This document shows, one piece after another, positions 8,349-16,007 of a DNA stretch of 64,000 nt. The stretch is from Enhygromyxa salina. GTDB taxonomy: Bacteria > Myxococcota_A > Polyangia > Nannocystales > Nannocystaceae. The DNA lies in assembly GCF_002994635.1 (NCBI RefSeq), contig NZ_PVNL01000042.1, forward strand, positions 62,001-126,000, given 5' to 3'. Each line of letters starts with the position of its first letter. Within the stretch, counting starts at the first letter, position 1. The notes under the pieces were generated by a model, which was given only the letters and a program-made list of their open reading frames with translations, searched no databases and was not told where the DNA came from. Position numbers and translations under genes: made by a program.

Positions 8349-9658
8349 GCGAACGGGATGGGATCGCTGGTAATCATGGCTTCGAGACGCTGGCCATAGC
8401 CCAGCTGGCGCGGAGCGGCGTAGAGGCGTGGGTGTGCAAGGTACCGCACATCGTGGCAAAAGCTGATCGGCATCAAGTCGGGGACGATGACCTTCACGAC
8501 GACGATACCGCACTGCCGGACCTCCGGGAGCGTGACGTCGACCACCAGGACCTCCATCCCAAGCGCGCTGAGGCGCCCGACGATCGTGTCGAGTGGGTCG
8601 TCCGAGACTGCCGGAGGGACGTCGTGGCGGACATTGGGATGATCCGTGGCGAAGCCAAATCGAGCGATCGCGTCACGGTCGATATAGAGGGCGCCGAACT
8701 CCTCCGGGGTGCGGTGCGGCTGCGACATGAAGCTGCTGCGCGTGATGGGAGCCTGGTTGGCCATCGCAATGCGCAGGCTCCCCGCCTCCTCGAGCACCCG
8801 GATCGCGGCGTCGATCCCCCGCGGCCGAGACGCGCCCATGGTGATGACGTGCGGCCTCGCGTGGTGATCGACCTGCACCACCCCGATGACCGGCACGTCG
8901 AGGTTGGTCGTGAGATCGAACAGGTGGGTCTCCAGACCGATCTCGCGCGCGCGCTCGAGCAGCGTGCTCAGCCGACTGTTGGCTTCGAGCTGCAGCTCGA
9001 GCCTGGGCATGGGCAGCTGATGAAGCCACCACAGCGCCAGACTGTCGCGCTCGATGACCTCGAGCAGACCGGACAACACCGCCTGATCGTAGGTCGAGCC
9101 GGCTGCGAAGCCGGTAGACATCGGCCATGTCACGTGCTCCGAGACGGGAATTGGCAGGCCCAAGTGCACCGCGGTGAGCGGCAGCCAGGTCGGCTCTCCC
9201 CGCGAGAGAGAGTAGCCGCGGATCCAGTAGTCCTCGCGCGAGGGATCGGGGAGCCTGACCTGCTCGCGGCCCAGCTGACGCTCCCGGTCGGAACACTGGG
9301 GGAACCGCGAGTGCTCACAGATCGCGCCGTCGAGCTCACCGGGTCGGGCCAGACGTACGCCCGCGAGCGGGTACATGACCGAGCAATAGCGTTCCAAGGC
9401 CTCACAGACCGCGCGCACGCGAGCCAAGGGCTCGTCGAGCGCGGTCCCGTAGCCCATGAGGGCGCCCAAGGTTGGGTCCGTCGCGGAATGTGAAGGGTGG
9501 AGCTCCGTCGGTCGTGCGACGCACGAGCTAAATCCATACATCTGGCCAGTGAAGCCGGGCGGGAACGTCAATGGGCCCACACCGGCCAATACCCCGCAGC
9601 GTTCGTCGATCAGTGGATCGATGCGCGCAAGCAGCGCTTGCAAATCGACTGAGGACAC
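8345..9658 (-). CDS. YcaO cyclodehydratase (azoline-forming)
   Basis: About 437 residues. The YcaO domain is clear: VCEALERYCS, STGFAAGSTYDQAVLSGL and LEVIERDSLALWW, the last holding the acidic Mg-ATP-binding residues. The C-terminus ends DPIPFA, resembling the Pro-rich tail that many azoline-forming YcaO enzymes need for activity. It uses ATP to cyclise Cys/Ser/Thr of the precursor to thiazoline or oxazoline, aided by the E1-like proteins encoded just downstream (ATGA overlap). GTG 9658 is chosen because it leaves a normal YcaO N-terminus; GTG 9739 would add 27 residues but overlap the leader region of the divergent gene. It is divergent from the YcaO-TfuA pair. Confidence 0.85.
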   Translation of the reverse strand: MSSVDLQALLARIDPLIDERCGVLAGVGPLTFPPGFTGQMYGFSSCVARPTELHPSHSATDPTLGALMGYGTALDEPLARVRAVCEALERYCSVMYPLAGVRLARPGELDGAICEHSRFPQCSDRERQLGREQVRLPDPSREDYWIRGYSLSRGEPTWLPLTAVHLGLPIPVSEHVTWPMSTGFAAGSTYDQAVLSGLLEVIERDSLALWWLHQLPMPRLELQLEANSRLSTLLERAREIGLETHLFDLTTNLDVPVIGVVQVDHHARPHVITMGASRPRGIDAAIRVLEEAGSLRIAMANQAPITRSSFMSQPHRTPEEFGALYIDRDAIARFGFATDHPNVRHDVPPAVSDDPLDTIVGRLSALGMEVLVVDVTLPEVRQCGIVVVKVIVPDLMPISFCHDVRYLAHPRLYAAPRQLGYGQRLEAMITSDPIPFA

Positions 9659-9771
9659 GCGTGTTTGTACCAAACATGCGAACAGATCACGAGGGTGCCG
9701 ACCAGTTGGGCTCACCGAGCTCACCCTTGCGCGACCCACGATGTGCGATCTACCCTACCGCCGCTTCGATC

Positions 9772-11049
9772 ATGTTGTCGTCAGATCATCAAGCCCAGAG
9801 CCTGGCCGCGCGCTGCTCGCTCGTGGGCAGCGACGATCCAGGCGTCAAGATGTTTCGGGCCGAGACCCACCGGGTCGTGACGCCGGCGCAAACCATGGAG
9901 CGCCTGCGTCCGATGCTCCCCGCAATGGGGATCACGCGGATTGGGAATGTGACGGGCCTGGACTGGATCGGCGTCCCCACGGTCGTCGTGTATCGCCCCA
10001 ATGCCCGATCGCTCGCGGTCAGCCAGGGCAAGGGGCTGACGCTCGACGCCGCCCGCGTGTCTGGGGTGATGGAGTCCATTGAGGCCTTTCATGCCGAGCG
10101 CGTGATCCTGCCCATGCGGCTTGGAAGCGCCAACGACCTGTCCCACGCGCTGAACCTGGTCGACATCATGGCGATCCCGCGAACGTCGGCCATGCCCCTC
10201 AATCACCACATCCAGTTCTTGTGGGTCCAGGGCGTGGACATCGTGACGGGGGACAGCGCCTGGGTCCCACACGAGGCCGTGCACATCGACTCGACCCTCC
10301 AAGGTCGGATCAATCCCGGGATCTTCTGCTGCTCGACCAACGGTCTGGCCTCGGGCAATCACCTGCTAGAGGCGATCTCCTACGGGATCGCCGAGGTGAT
10401 TGAGCGAGACTCGACGACGCTGTGGGGCCTGGCAACGCCGGCACGCCGCGACGCGACCCGCATTGATCTCGAGACCGTCGACGATCCTCGCTGCCGACGA
10501 GTCCTCGACAAATTTGCCGCCGCCGGGGTCGCCACGGCGGTCTGGGAGACGACCTCCGATCTCGGCGTCCCGGCGTTCACCTGCCTGATCGTCGAGCGTG
10601 ACGAGGACGCGCTTCGCTCGCTGCATTCAGCGTCCGGCCAGGGTTGCCACTGCGCCCGAGAGATCGCGCTGCTCCGCGCGCTGACCGAGGCGGCCCAGAC
10701 TCGGCTCACGGTGATCTCGGGCGTCCGAGACGATGTCATGCGCGGAGAGTACGATCGCCACCGGAACCCCGACCAGCTTCGCTATGTGCGGCAGTTGGTC
10801 CACGATCAACGGGCCGGAGAGCGGTCATTTCAAGCCGTGCCAACGTTCTCCGGGGAGACCTTCGCCGCGGATATCTCGTGGCAGCTCGAGCGCTTGCGAT
10901 CGGTCGGGCTCGACCAGGTCGTCGTCTGTGACCTCAGCCAGGAGCGGTTTGGAATTCCCGTGGTCAAGGTGGTCATCCCCGGACTCGAAGGAAACCACGA
11001 TTTCCCCAAGTACGAGCTGGGCAAGCGCGCCAGGGCGGTCGCAGCATGA
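9772..11049 (+). CDS. YcaO protein of the TfuA-associated type (putative thioamidation)
   Basis: About 425 residues from ATG 9772. Motifs typical of TfuA-linked YcaO: RAETHRVVTPAQTM, GITRIGNVTGLDWIGVP, ARSLAVSQGKG, NGLASGNHLLEAISYG and AEVIERDSTTLW. YcaO-TfuA pairs are known to convert backbone amides to thioamides (thioviridamide-type peptides, thioamide thiopeptides, and methanogen methyl-CoM reductase). The TfuA gene overlaps its stop (ATGA at 11046). There is no clear ribosome binding site at 9772; ATG 9676 and ATG 9850 are alternatives. It lacks the Pro-rich tail seen in the other YcaO, in line with a different reaction. Substrate assignment to the nearby precursor is inference. Confidence 0.85.
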   Translation: MLSSDHQAQSLAARCSLVGSDDPGVKMFRAETHRVVTPAQTMERLRPMLPAMGITRIGNVTGLDWIGVPTVVVYRPNARSLAVSQGKGLTLDAARVSGVMESIEAFHAERVILPMRLGSANDLSHALNLVDIMAIPRTSAMPLNHHIQFLWVQGVDIVTGDSAWVPHEAVHIDSTLQGRINPGIFCCSTNGLASGNHLLEAISYGIAEVIERDSTTLWGLATPARRDATRIDLETVDDPRCRRVLDKFAAAGVATAVWETTSDLGVPAFTCLIVERDEDALRSLHSASGQGCHCAREIALLRALTEAAQTRLTVISGVRDDVMRGEYDRHRNPDQLRYVRQLVHDQRAGERSFQAVPTFSGETFAADISWQLERLRSVGLDQVVVCDLSQERFGIPVVKVVIPGLEGNHDFPKYELGKRARAVAA

Positions 11050-12419
11050 CGGTCGTCATCTTCACCGGGCCCAGCCTGTCAGCCGCCGACGCGCGCCAGC
11101 ACCTCGACGCGGTCTACTTGCCCCCGGTGTCGCAGGGCGACGTCTACCGGGTCACGCTCAAGAGCCCCCGGGTCATCGGGATCATCGACGGGTTGTTCGA
11201 GCGGGTGCCGGCGGTGTGGCACAAAGAGATCCTGTACGCGATGAGCAAGGGCATTCACGTGTTTGGGGCGTCGAGCATGGGGGCGCTCCGCGCCGCCGAG
11301 CTCAGCGCGTTCGGCATGGTGGGTGTCGGGCGGATCTTCGAGGGCTTCAACACGGGCGAGTACGAAGACGATGACGAGGTCGCCGTCGTCCACGCGAGCG
11401 CCGACGACGACTTCCGGGTGATCTCCGACGCGATGGTCAACATCCGCGCCAGCTTGGCGGCCGCGGTCGACGCCCAGATCATCAGCCGGACGGCTCACGA
11501 TGCCCTCGTCGAGATCGGCAAGGGGCTGTTCTATCCAGAGCGCACGTACGCCGCAGTCCTCAGCCAGGCGCGAGCCCAGGGGCTCGCGCACGACGAGCTC
11601 GTGGCCCTGTCCCAGTGGCTGCCTGACGGCAAGCGAAACCAAAAGCGGGACGACGCCGTCGCCATGCTCGAGGCCGTGCAGGTGTTCTTGGCTGGCGACC
11701 CCGAGCCCAAGACCGTCGACTACGAGTTCGAGGAGACCGAGTGGTGGTTGCGGGCCCAGCAAGCTGCCGGCGAGATCCGGCTAGAGGTCTCCTCGCAACA
11801 ATCGCACGGAGACTCCGTCTCGTTCGATGAGCTCCTCGACGAGCTGCGACTCGAGGCGGCCACCGAGCGCGGGGCGCTGCGGGCGGCGATGCTGCGTCAC
11901 TTGCTGCTCGTCGACGCGAATCGACGGGGCATCTCGCTCGAGCCCGAGCTGCTCGAGCCCGTCTCCGATCGGCTTCGACGCGAGCGCGGGTTGCTGACCC
12001 TGGACAGCCTCAAAGCCTGGTTTCGAGCGAACGAGCTCGACGAGCAAACCTACGGGCAACTGGTCCTGGAGGAGGCGGTGATCCAAGTGATGTCTGGGTC
12101 GCTGACCGAGGTGGCCCAGGCCCAGATCGCCAATGAGTTGAGGATCTCCGGGGACTACGCGCGACTGCGCGACCGGGCCCGCGACAAGAAGCAGGTCCTG
12201 CAGGGGCTCGGCCTCGTCAACCCAGGCCTGGTGGAGGCCGACATCGACGAGATGCAGCTGCTTCGCTGGCACCTCGGCGAGGGGGCCGAGCTCGACTGGA
12301 AGGCCGCGCTGCAAGCCACGGGGTTCGAAGATCTCGACGCGTTTCGTCGGGCCTTGCTGCGTGAGTACTGCTACCGGCGAGCCTCGGGCTCCGCCCTGGG
12401 TGTCACACAGACGCCTTGA
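11046..12419 (+). CDS. TfuA-like protein (thioamidation partner of YcaO)
   Basis: 457 residues. The N-terminal ~200 residues match the TfuA core: IFTGPSLS at the start, AVYLPPVSQGDVYR, IGIIDGLFERVPAVWHKEI and GASSMGALRAAEL. In thioamide systems TfuA works with YcaO, probably in sulfur delivery or activation. The C-terminal ~250 residues are helical and acidic without a motif I recognise; they make the protein about twice the minimal TfuA length. It overlaps YcaO by ATGA and converges with the minus-strand membrane protein, whose end overlaps by 17 bases. Confidence 0.85.
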   Translation: MTVVIFTGPSLSAADARQHLDAVYLPPVSQGDVYRVTLKSPRVIGIIDGLFERVPAVWHKEILYAMSKGIHVFGASSMGALRAAELSAFGMVGVGRIFEGFNTGEYEDDDEVAVVHASADDDFRVISDAMVNIRASLAAAVDAQIISRTAHDALVEIGKGLFYPERTYAAVLSQARAQGLAHDELVALSQWLPDGKRNQKRDDAVAMLEAVQVFLAGDPEPKTVDYEFEETEWWLRAQQAAGEIRLEVSSQQSHGDSVSFDELLDELRLEAATERGALRAAMLRHLLLVDANRRGISLEPELLEPVSDRLRRERGLLTLDSLKAWFRANELDEQTYGQLVLEEAVIQVMSGSLTEVAQAQIANELRISGDYARLRDRARDKKQVLQGLGLVNPGLVEADIDEMQLLRWHLGEGAELDWKAALQATGFEDLDAFRRALLREYCYRRASGSALGVTQTP

Positions 12420-12936
12420 ACGAGTCGCGGACCTTGGGCCGACCGAAGACGACGAACACGAGGGTCGAGAACATGATGAAGAAGCCGCTCGCGCCGACCA
12501 GAGAGATGAGAAACACCAGCGCGAGTTGCTGTTGCTCGGGATCGGGCGCGTCGAGCTGAGCGATGAACATCGGCACGAGGAAGACGCCGCTCACGACCGC
12601 TCCAATCACGGCATAGATGAGCGTTGCGAGGGCACAGGCACGGGTGAGGCCCAGACCGCGAGCGTCGCCACGAAGCAGGCGAACTCCACCCACGATGAAC
12701 CCGACGCCAAGCACCATGCCCGCGAGGTTTCCGCCCGTCGTCCACGCCTCGACCAGCGGTTGGTCGTGGTGGAGCTGCATGACCTCATTCGCCTGTAGGC
12801 TGGGCAGCAGGGACGGCACGATCATGTTGAGTGCCTCGAACGTGGCGCCGAGTGTCTGCATCAGCCCGACGACCACGATTGCCCACAGCAGGACGACGAG
12901 CGCCCGGGGGCGGGCTTGCGGAGAAACGTCGGGCAT
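12403..12936 (-). CDS. Small integral membrane protein, function unknown
   Basis: About 177 residues from ATG 12936. About four hydrophobic segments are visible (ALVVLLWAIVVVGLMQTL, GNLAGMVLGVGFIVGGV, ALATLIYAVIGAVVSGVFLV, LALVFLISLVGASGFFIMF). No transporter or CPBP protease motif is seen. It ends convergently inside the TfuA gene. Being embedded in the RiPP locus suggests immunity or export, but that rests on position only. Confidence 0.65.
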   Translation of the reverse strand: MPDVSPQARPRALVVLLWAIVVVGLMQTLGATFEALNMIVPSLLPSLQANEVMQLHHDQPLVEAWTTGGNLAGMVLGVGFIVGGVRLLRGDARGLGLTRACALATLIYAVIGAVVSGVFLVPMFIAQLDAPDPEQQQLALVFLISLVGASGFFIMFSTLVFVVFGRPKVRDSFKASV

Positions 12937-12991
12937 GGAGGCGCTCGTTGGCGCTTGGCCACCCACAGCTTAGGGCGGGGGCAACGGGGGG

Positions 12992-13034
12992 GCAACTCAC
13001 GCGAGCGGACCGATCCACACGCTGCGTGAGTTGC
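12992..13034. promoter_or_regulatory. Perfect 11-bp inverted repeat upstream of the candidate precursor gene
   Basis: GCAACTCACGC (12992-13002) is repeated inverted as GCGTGAGTTGC (13024-13034), 21 bases apart, about 100 bases before ATG 13135 and 56 bases behind the start of the minus-strand gene at 12936. It may be an operator or an RNA hairpin. No run of T follows, so a simple terminator is unlikely. Confidence 0.5.
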
Positions 13035-13134
13035 GCAGCCCGAATCTTAGTGTCTCACGACCGGATTTGGGTGTAGTCCGACACGAAATGTCATGATAGG
13101 GTTGGTGGCACATCCACTGGGATCGCAAACAACA

Positions 13135-13506
13135 ATGAGCATTGAAGTCAAACGGTTTCTGGAACTCGGCCTCAAAGACCTCGACGAGGGAAGCGTCAAC
13201 ATTGACGCTGGTCTCAAGCGGCTGGACGTCACCATCACCAAAGCTGGATTCGGAGAGAAGACCTCGCTCACCAGCGTTCCGGTCAGCTCTCTGTGCACGA
13301 GCGCTTGTTTCTCGACGATCAGCAGCATGACCAAGGCTGCGATCAGCGAGAAGACCCTCAGCAAGGAAGATCTGGTGTCTCTGGTCGCGCTGCATGAAAA
13401 GGCGGTCAGCGTCCTCGGCCAAGAAGGCGTGGTCAAGATGACAGCTGAGCACGCGAAGGCAGCACCAAAGGACTTCCTTCGCGATATCGGAAAAGTGAAA
13501 GGCTAG
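13135..13506 (+). CDS. Candidate RiPP precursor peptide with central Ser/Thr/Cys-rich core
   Basis: 123 residues from ATG 13135 (ATG 13093 is in frame, with no ribosome site for either). Residues 1-42 are helical and charged. Residues 43-66 hold 15 Ser/Thr/Cys out of 24, including SSLCTSACFSTISS with Cys54 and Cys58. Residues 67-123 are a Lys/Glu-rich helical tail. Heterocyclisable and dehydratable residues are concentrated where a core would be, between a leader-like and a follower-like segment. It lies alone between operons encoding YcaO, LanB, SpaB_C and SagB enzymes and ends in a terminator. GC content is visibly lower than in neighbours, as is common for precursor genes. A helical adaptor protein is the main alternative. 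Confidence 0.6.
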   Translation: MSIEVKRFLELGLKDLDEGSVNIDAGLKRLDVTITKAGFGEKTSLTSVPVSSLCTSACFSTISSMTKAAISEKTLSKEDLVSLVALHEKAVSVLGQEGVVKMTAEHAKAAPKDFLRDIGKVKG

Positions 13507-13517
13507 ACAGCCTTTTT
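13498..13517 (+). terminator. Rho-independent terminator overlapping the precursor stop codon
   Basis: Stem AAAGGCT (13498-13504) with AGCCTTT (13509-13515), loop AGAC, followed by T to 13517. The stop codon lies within the hairpin, so the small gene appears to have its own short transcript. The minus-strand gene ends at 13533, and the stem with its flanking A run could also serve that strand. Confidence 0.7.
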
Positions 13518-13532
13518 CGTATCTCAGAACAC

Positions 13533-16007
13533 CTAAACGGCATAACTGGTATCAATCGCGGCCATTCGTTTGGCTGTGAGGTCTGGTATGTCGACGAGCG
13601 TCGTTGTCCAAAGCGGTGGAGGAAACACCACCACGATGGCGCGCACGCGCTCGTGGTCATCCCGTGCGAGGGCCAAGGCCAGCTCGCACAATAGTGTGAC
13701 TGACGGGCTCTGACTCCACATGTGCCGTACCGTCGGCTCGGCGCTGTGGAGCAGCGCCGCCGCGGCGAGTGGTTGCTCGGCCTCGATGTAGCCCAGCACC
13801 GCTCGTGAAGCTGCGTCCAACGCAGTGTCGAAGCCACCCTGGCAAAGACTGGCCGCGGTGACCTCCTCGAACAATTTGGCTGCCTGGTCGAACGCGCCGA
13901 GCTGCGCGAGCGTTCCCCCGAGTCGCAACCGGGTGAACAGCAGGCGGGTCGGATCGCTCAGCGTCTCGAGCAGCTGCACACCCGCTCGTTGATGGGGAAG
14001 TGCCTCGGCGAGCTGGCCCTGCGTGAACCAGGGAGCCGCTCGCCAGATGTGCGCGGTCGCGAGGCATTGCCTGGGCACGATGGCGACGGGTTTTGTGATG
14101 ATCGCGTCGAGGTACCGGACGTGCTCGTCACGTCGACTCATGCGCAGCGCCGTGCACAGGGCCGCGTCGAGCAGCAGCCACGCGTGCTGCTGGCTCGACC
14201 GCTCGGCCTGCTCGAGATCGTGTTGAACGTCAGCACCCAAGCGCTCGAGCCCCTCGGCGTCGTCGTTGGTGTGCATCGTCGCCATCCACACCCGACGCGC
14301 ACGCTGGCGATGGGGGCTGGGGCCCACCCGATAGGCTGCCTCGGCGGCCTGGGCCGCGAGGTCGAGCTCACGAAGCTGCAGGGTCGCCATCGCGAGGTGA
14401 ACCAGGATCTCTGGGTCGGCGCCGTGGCTCGGCTCCCTCGAGATCGCCGTGGCGAGATGATGGACGCCGGTCGTGAGCGCGCCTGCTCGGCACATGTCGA
14501 GCCCGACTCGGGCGTGGTCCGTCAAAGTCGAAGGGTCGGGGGTCCGCGGCGCGGCGGGTCCACCGGGCAGCCGCAGGTGATGGAGCCCCGCCCGCTCGTG
14601 AAGCTGACGGACCAGCTGCACCCAACGCCGACCCGGGACACTGTCGCCCTGGGTGAGATCGGCGTCGGCCACCAGCACCAACACCGCGGCGCCGCGACAC
14701 CGACGAAGGACGATCGTCGAGAGCGCCGCGAGGCACTCGGGGCTCGCCGCCGCGACGTCGCGGACCACGATGATCGTGGGCTCGGTCGAAGCGCTCAGCA
14801 GGAACGCTGCGATCACGTCGTACACGCCCTGCGGATCGGGGAGCATCGGGCACTCGGGGTCCGACCAGGGCTGGCGAGCGTCCGCGAGCTGGCGGTCGAG
14901 GCGGTCGGCGCCATCGCTGGAGTAGCCCCGTGCGAGTCGACGCCACAGGGCGAACGGCTGAGGCCCGTCGGGCTCATCGCGCGGGGCGACGACCCACCTC
15001 GCGCCGAGCTTGCTCGCCTGCGCGCGCCACTCGACGAGCGTCGAGTCGACGTCGCCATCGACCGCGACCGCGGTAGGGCGGCCACTCGCCAGACCCTCGA
15101 CGACCTCAGCCCAGATCGCGTTGGGGCGATCGGTGTCGAGCGCCACCGGGAGCGTCGGCCGTGCCGGGAGCGCATGGACGACGCTCGCCAGCGTTGCGAT
15201 CGCAACCTCCGCGCCGATGCCCAGCCCGAGGCGATTGTTGAGGGTGTGGATCAGGTTCCACAGCACCACCTGCATGGGCACGTCGAGGCGGCCCTGGCTG
15301 TCCAGCGCGCGCAGGGCTGCAACCTCGTCGCGCACAGACTCGAGCCACTGGGCCGTGGCGACATCTCCACGCCGGTCCACGTCCGCCGAGTGAGCCGCCC
15401 GGCTCCACAGCCCACCGTCGGCGCGCTCGAGCCACGCGCGGGCGAGCTCGACCTGAGCGGGGTCCGGCGACGCGGGAGCCCACTCGTCCATGCCGCGCGC
15501 GAGCAGGGCGCTCCAGTGGGCGGCGTACGCCAGGCTGCAGCGCCTGCGCGCGGCTCGATCGAGGCCGGCGCGTCGCAGCAGCACATCGAGGGCGCCGAGT
15601 CCGATCAGCGCACGGCGCTGGGGATCGGCCGCCGTCGCCTCGATGCACGACAGCGCGAATTGACTCGACGCAAAGAATTGGCGCTCGGCGATCTCGAGCC
15701 CCGCTGCGCCGCCATGCTTGTGAAGCTCGCGCTCGTACGCTGCCCGCTCGATCCTGCCGATGCTCGGTGTGTCGCGCGCGCGGACCCGCAACCAGTCGTG
15801 GAGCGCGTCGAGCCGCGTCGGATCGGTCACGCGGAGGCGATAACGGATGTGGTGGCCGCCCTCGAAGTAGCGAAGGAAGAAGAACCGATCCACCGACGCA
15901 TCGCCCAGCAGCTCACGCGAGGTCGTCGCCACGAAATCGGTCAAGATGGTGTCGGCGTCGGCGGGGTCTTCGTGGAACAACTGCAGGTATAGCCAAGGGT
16001 CCGTCAT
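13533..16007 (-). CDS. SpaB_C-type elimination/cycloaddition domain fused to an ATPase- and TPR-like region
   Basis: 824 residues. Residues about 1-270 match the SpaB C-terminal (thiopeptide-type bacteriocin biosynthesis) domain: WLYLQLFHEDPADADTILTD, FFLRYFEGGHHIRYRLRV, ARLW-like ARAWLER and VLWNLIHTLNNRLGL near its end. In split LanB systems this domain removes glutamate from glutamylated Ser/Thr, or in thiopeptides makes the pyridine ring. Residues about 280-500 resemble a signalling ATPase without a Walker A loop (TIIVVRDVAAASPECLAALS). Residues about 510-800 are TPR-like helical repeats. The start overlaps the LanB stop (16004-16007). The long C-terminal extension is not part of the usual family and its role is unknown. 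Confidence 0.75.
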   Translation of the reverse strand: MTDPWLYLQLFHEDPADADTILTDFVATTSRELLGDASVDRFFFLRYFEGGHHIRYRLRVTDPTRLDALHDWLRVRARDTPSIGRIERAAYERELHKHGGAAGLEIAERQFFASSQFALSCIEATAADPQRRALIGLGALDVLLRRAGLDRAARRRCSLAYAAHWSALLARGMDEWAPASPDPAQVELARAWLERADGGLWSRAAHSADVDRRGDVATAQWLESVRDEVAALRALDSQGRLDVPMQVVLWNLIHTLNNRLGLGIGAEVAIATLASVVHALPARPTLPVALDTDRPNAIWAEVVEGLASGRPTAVAVDGDVDSTLVEWRAQASKLGARWVVAPRDEPDGPQPFALWRRLARGYSSDGADRLDRQLADARQPWSDPECPMLPDPQGVYDVIAAFLLSASTEPTIIVVRDVAAASPECLAALSTIVLRRCRGAAVLVLVADADLTQGDSVPGRRWVQLVRQLHERAGLHHLRLPGGPAAPRTPDPSTLTDHARVGLDMCRAGALTTGVHHLATAISREPSHGADPEILVHLAMATLQLRELDLAAQAAEAAYRVGPSPHRQRARRVWMATMHTNDDAEGLERLGADVQHDLEQAERSSQQHAWLLLDAALCTALRMSRRDEHVRYLDAIITKPVAIVPRQCLATAHIWRAAPWFTQGQLAEALPHQRAGVQLLETLSDPTRLLFTRLRLGGTLAQLGAFDQAAKLFEEVTAASLCQGGFDTALDAASRAVLGYIEAEQPLAAAALLHSAEPTVRHMWSQSPSVTLLCELALALARDDHERVRAIVVVFPPPLWTTTLVDIPDLTAKRMAAIDTSYAV

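Noticed and set aside
13533-16007. Firm call of a thiopeptide pyridine synthase
   Set aside because: Only one SpaB_C domain exists and LanB lacks its own elimination domain, so elimination is at least as likely; sequence alone does not decide.
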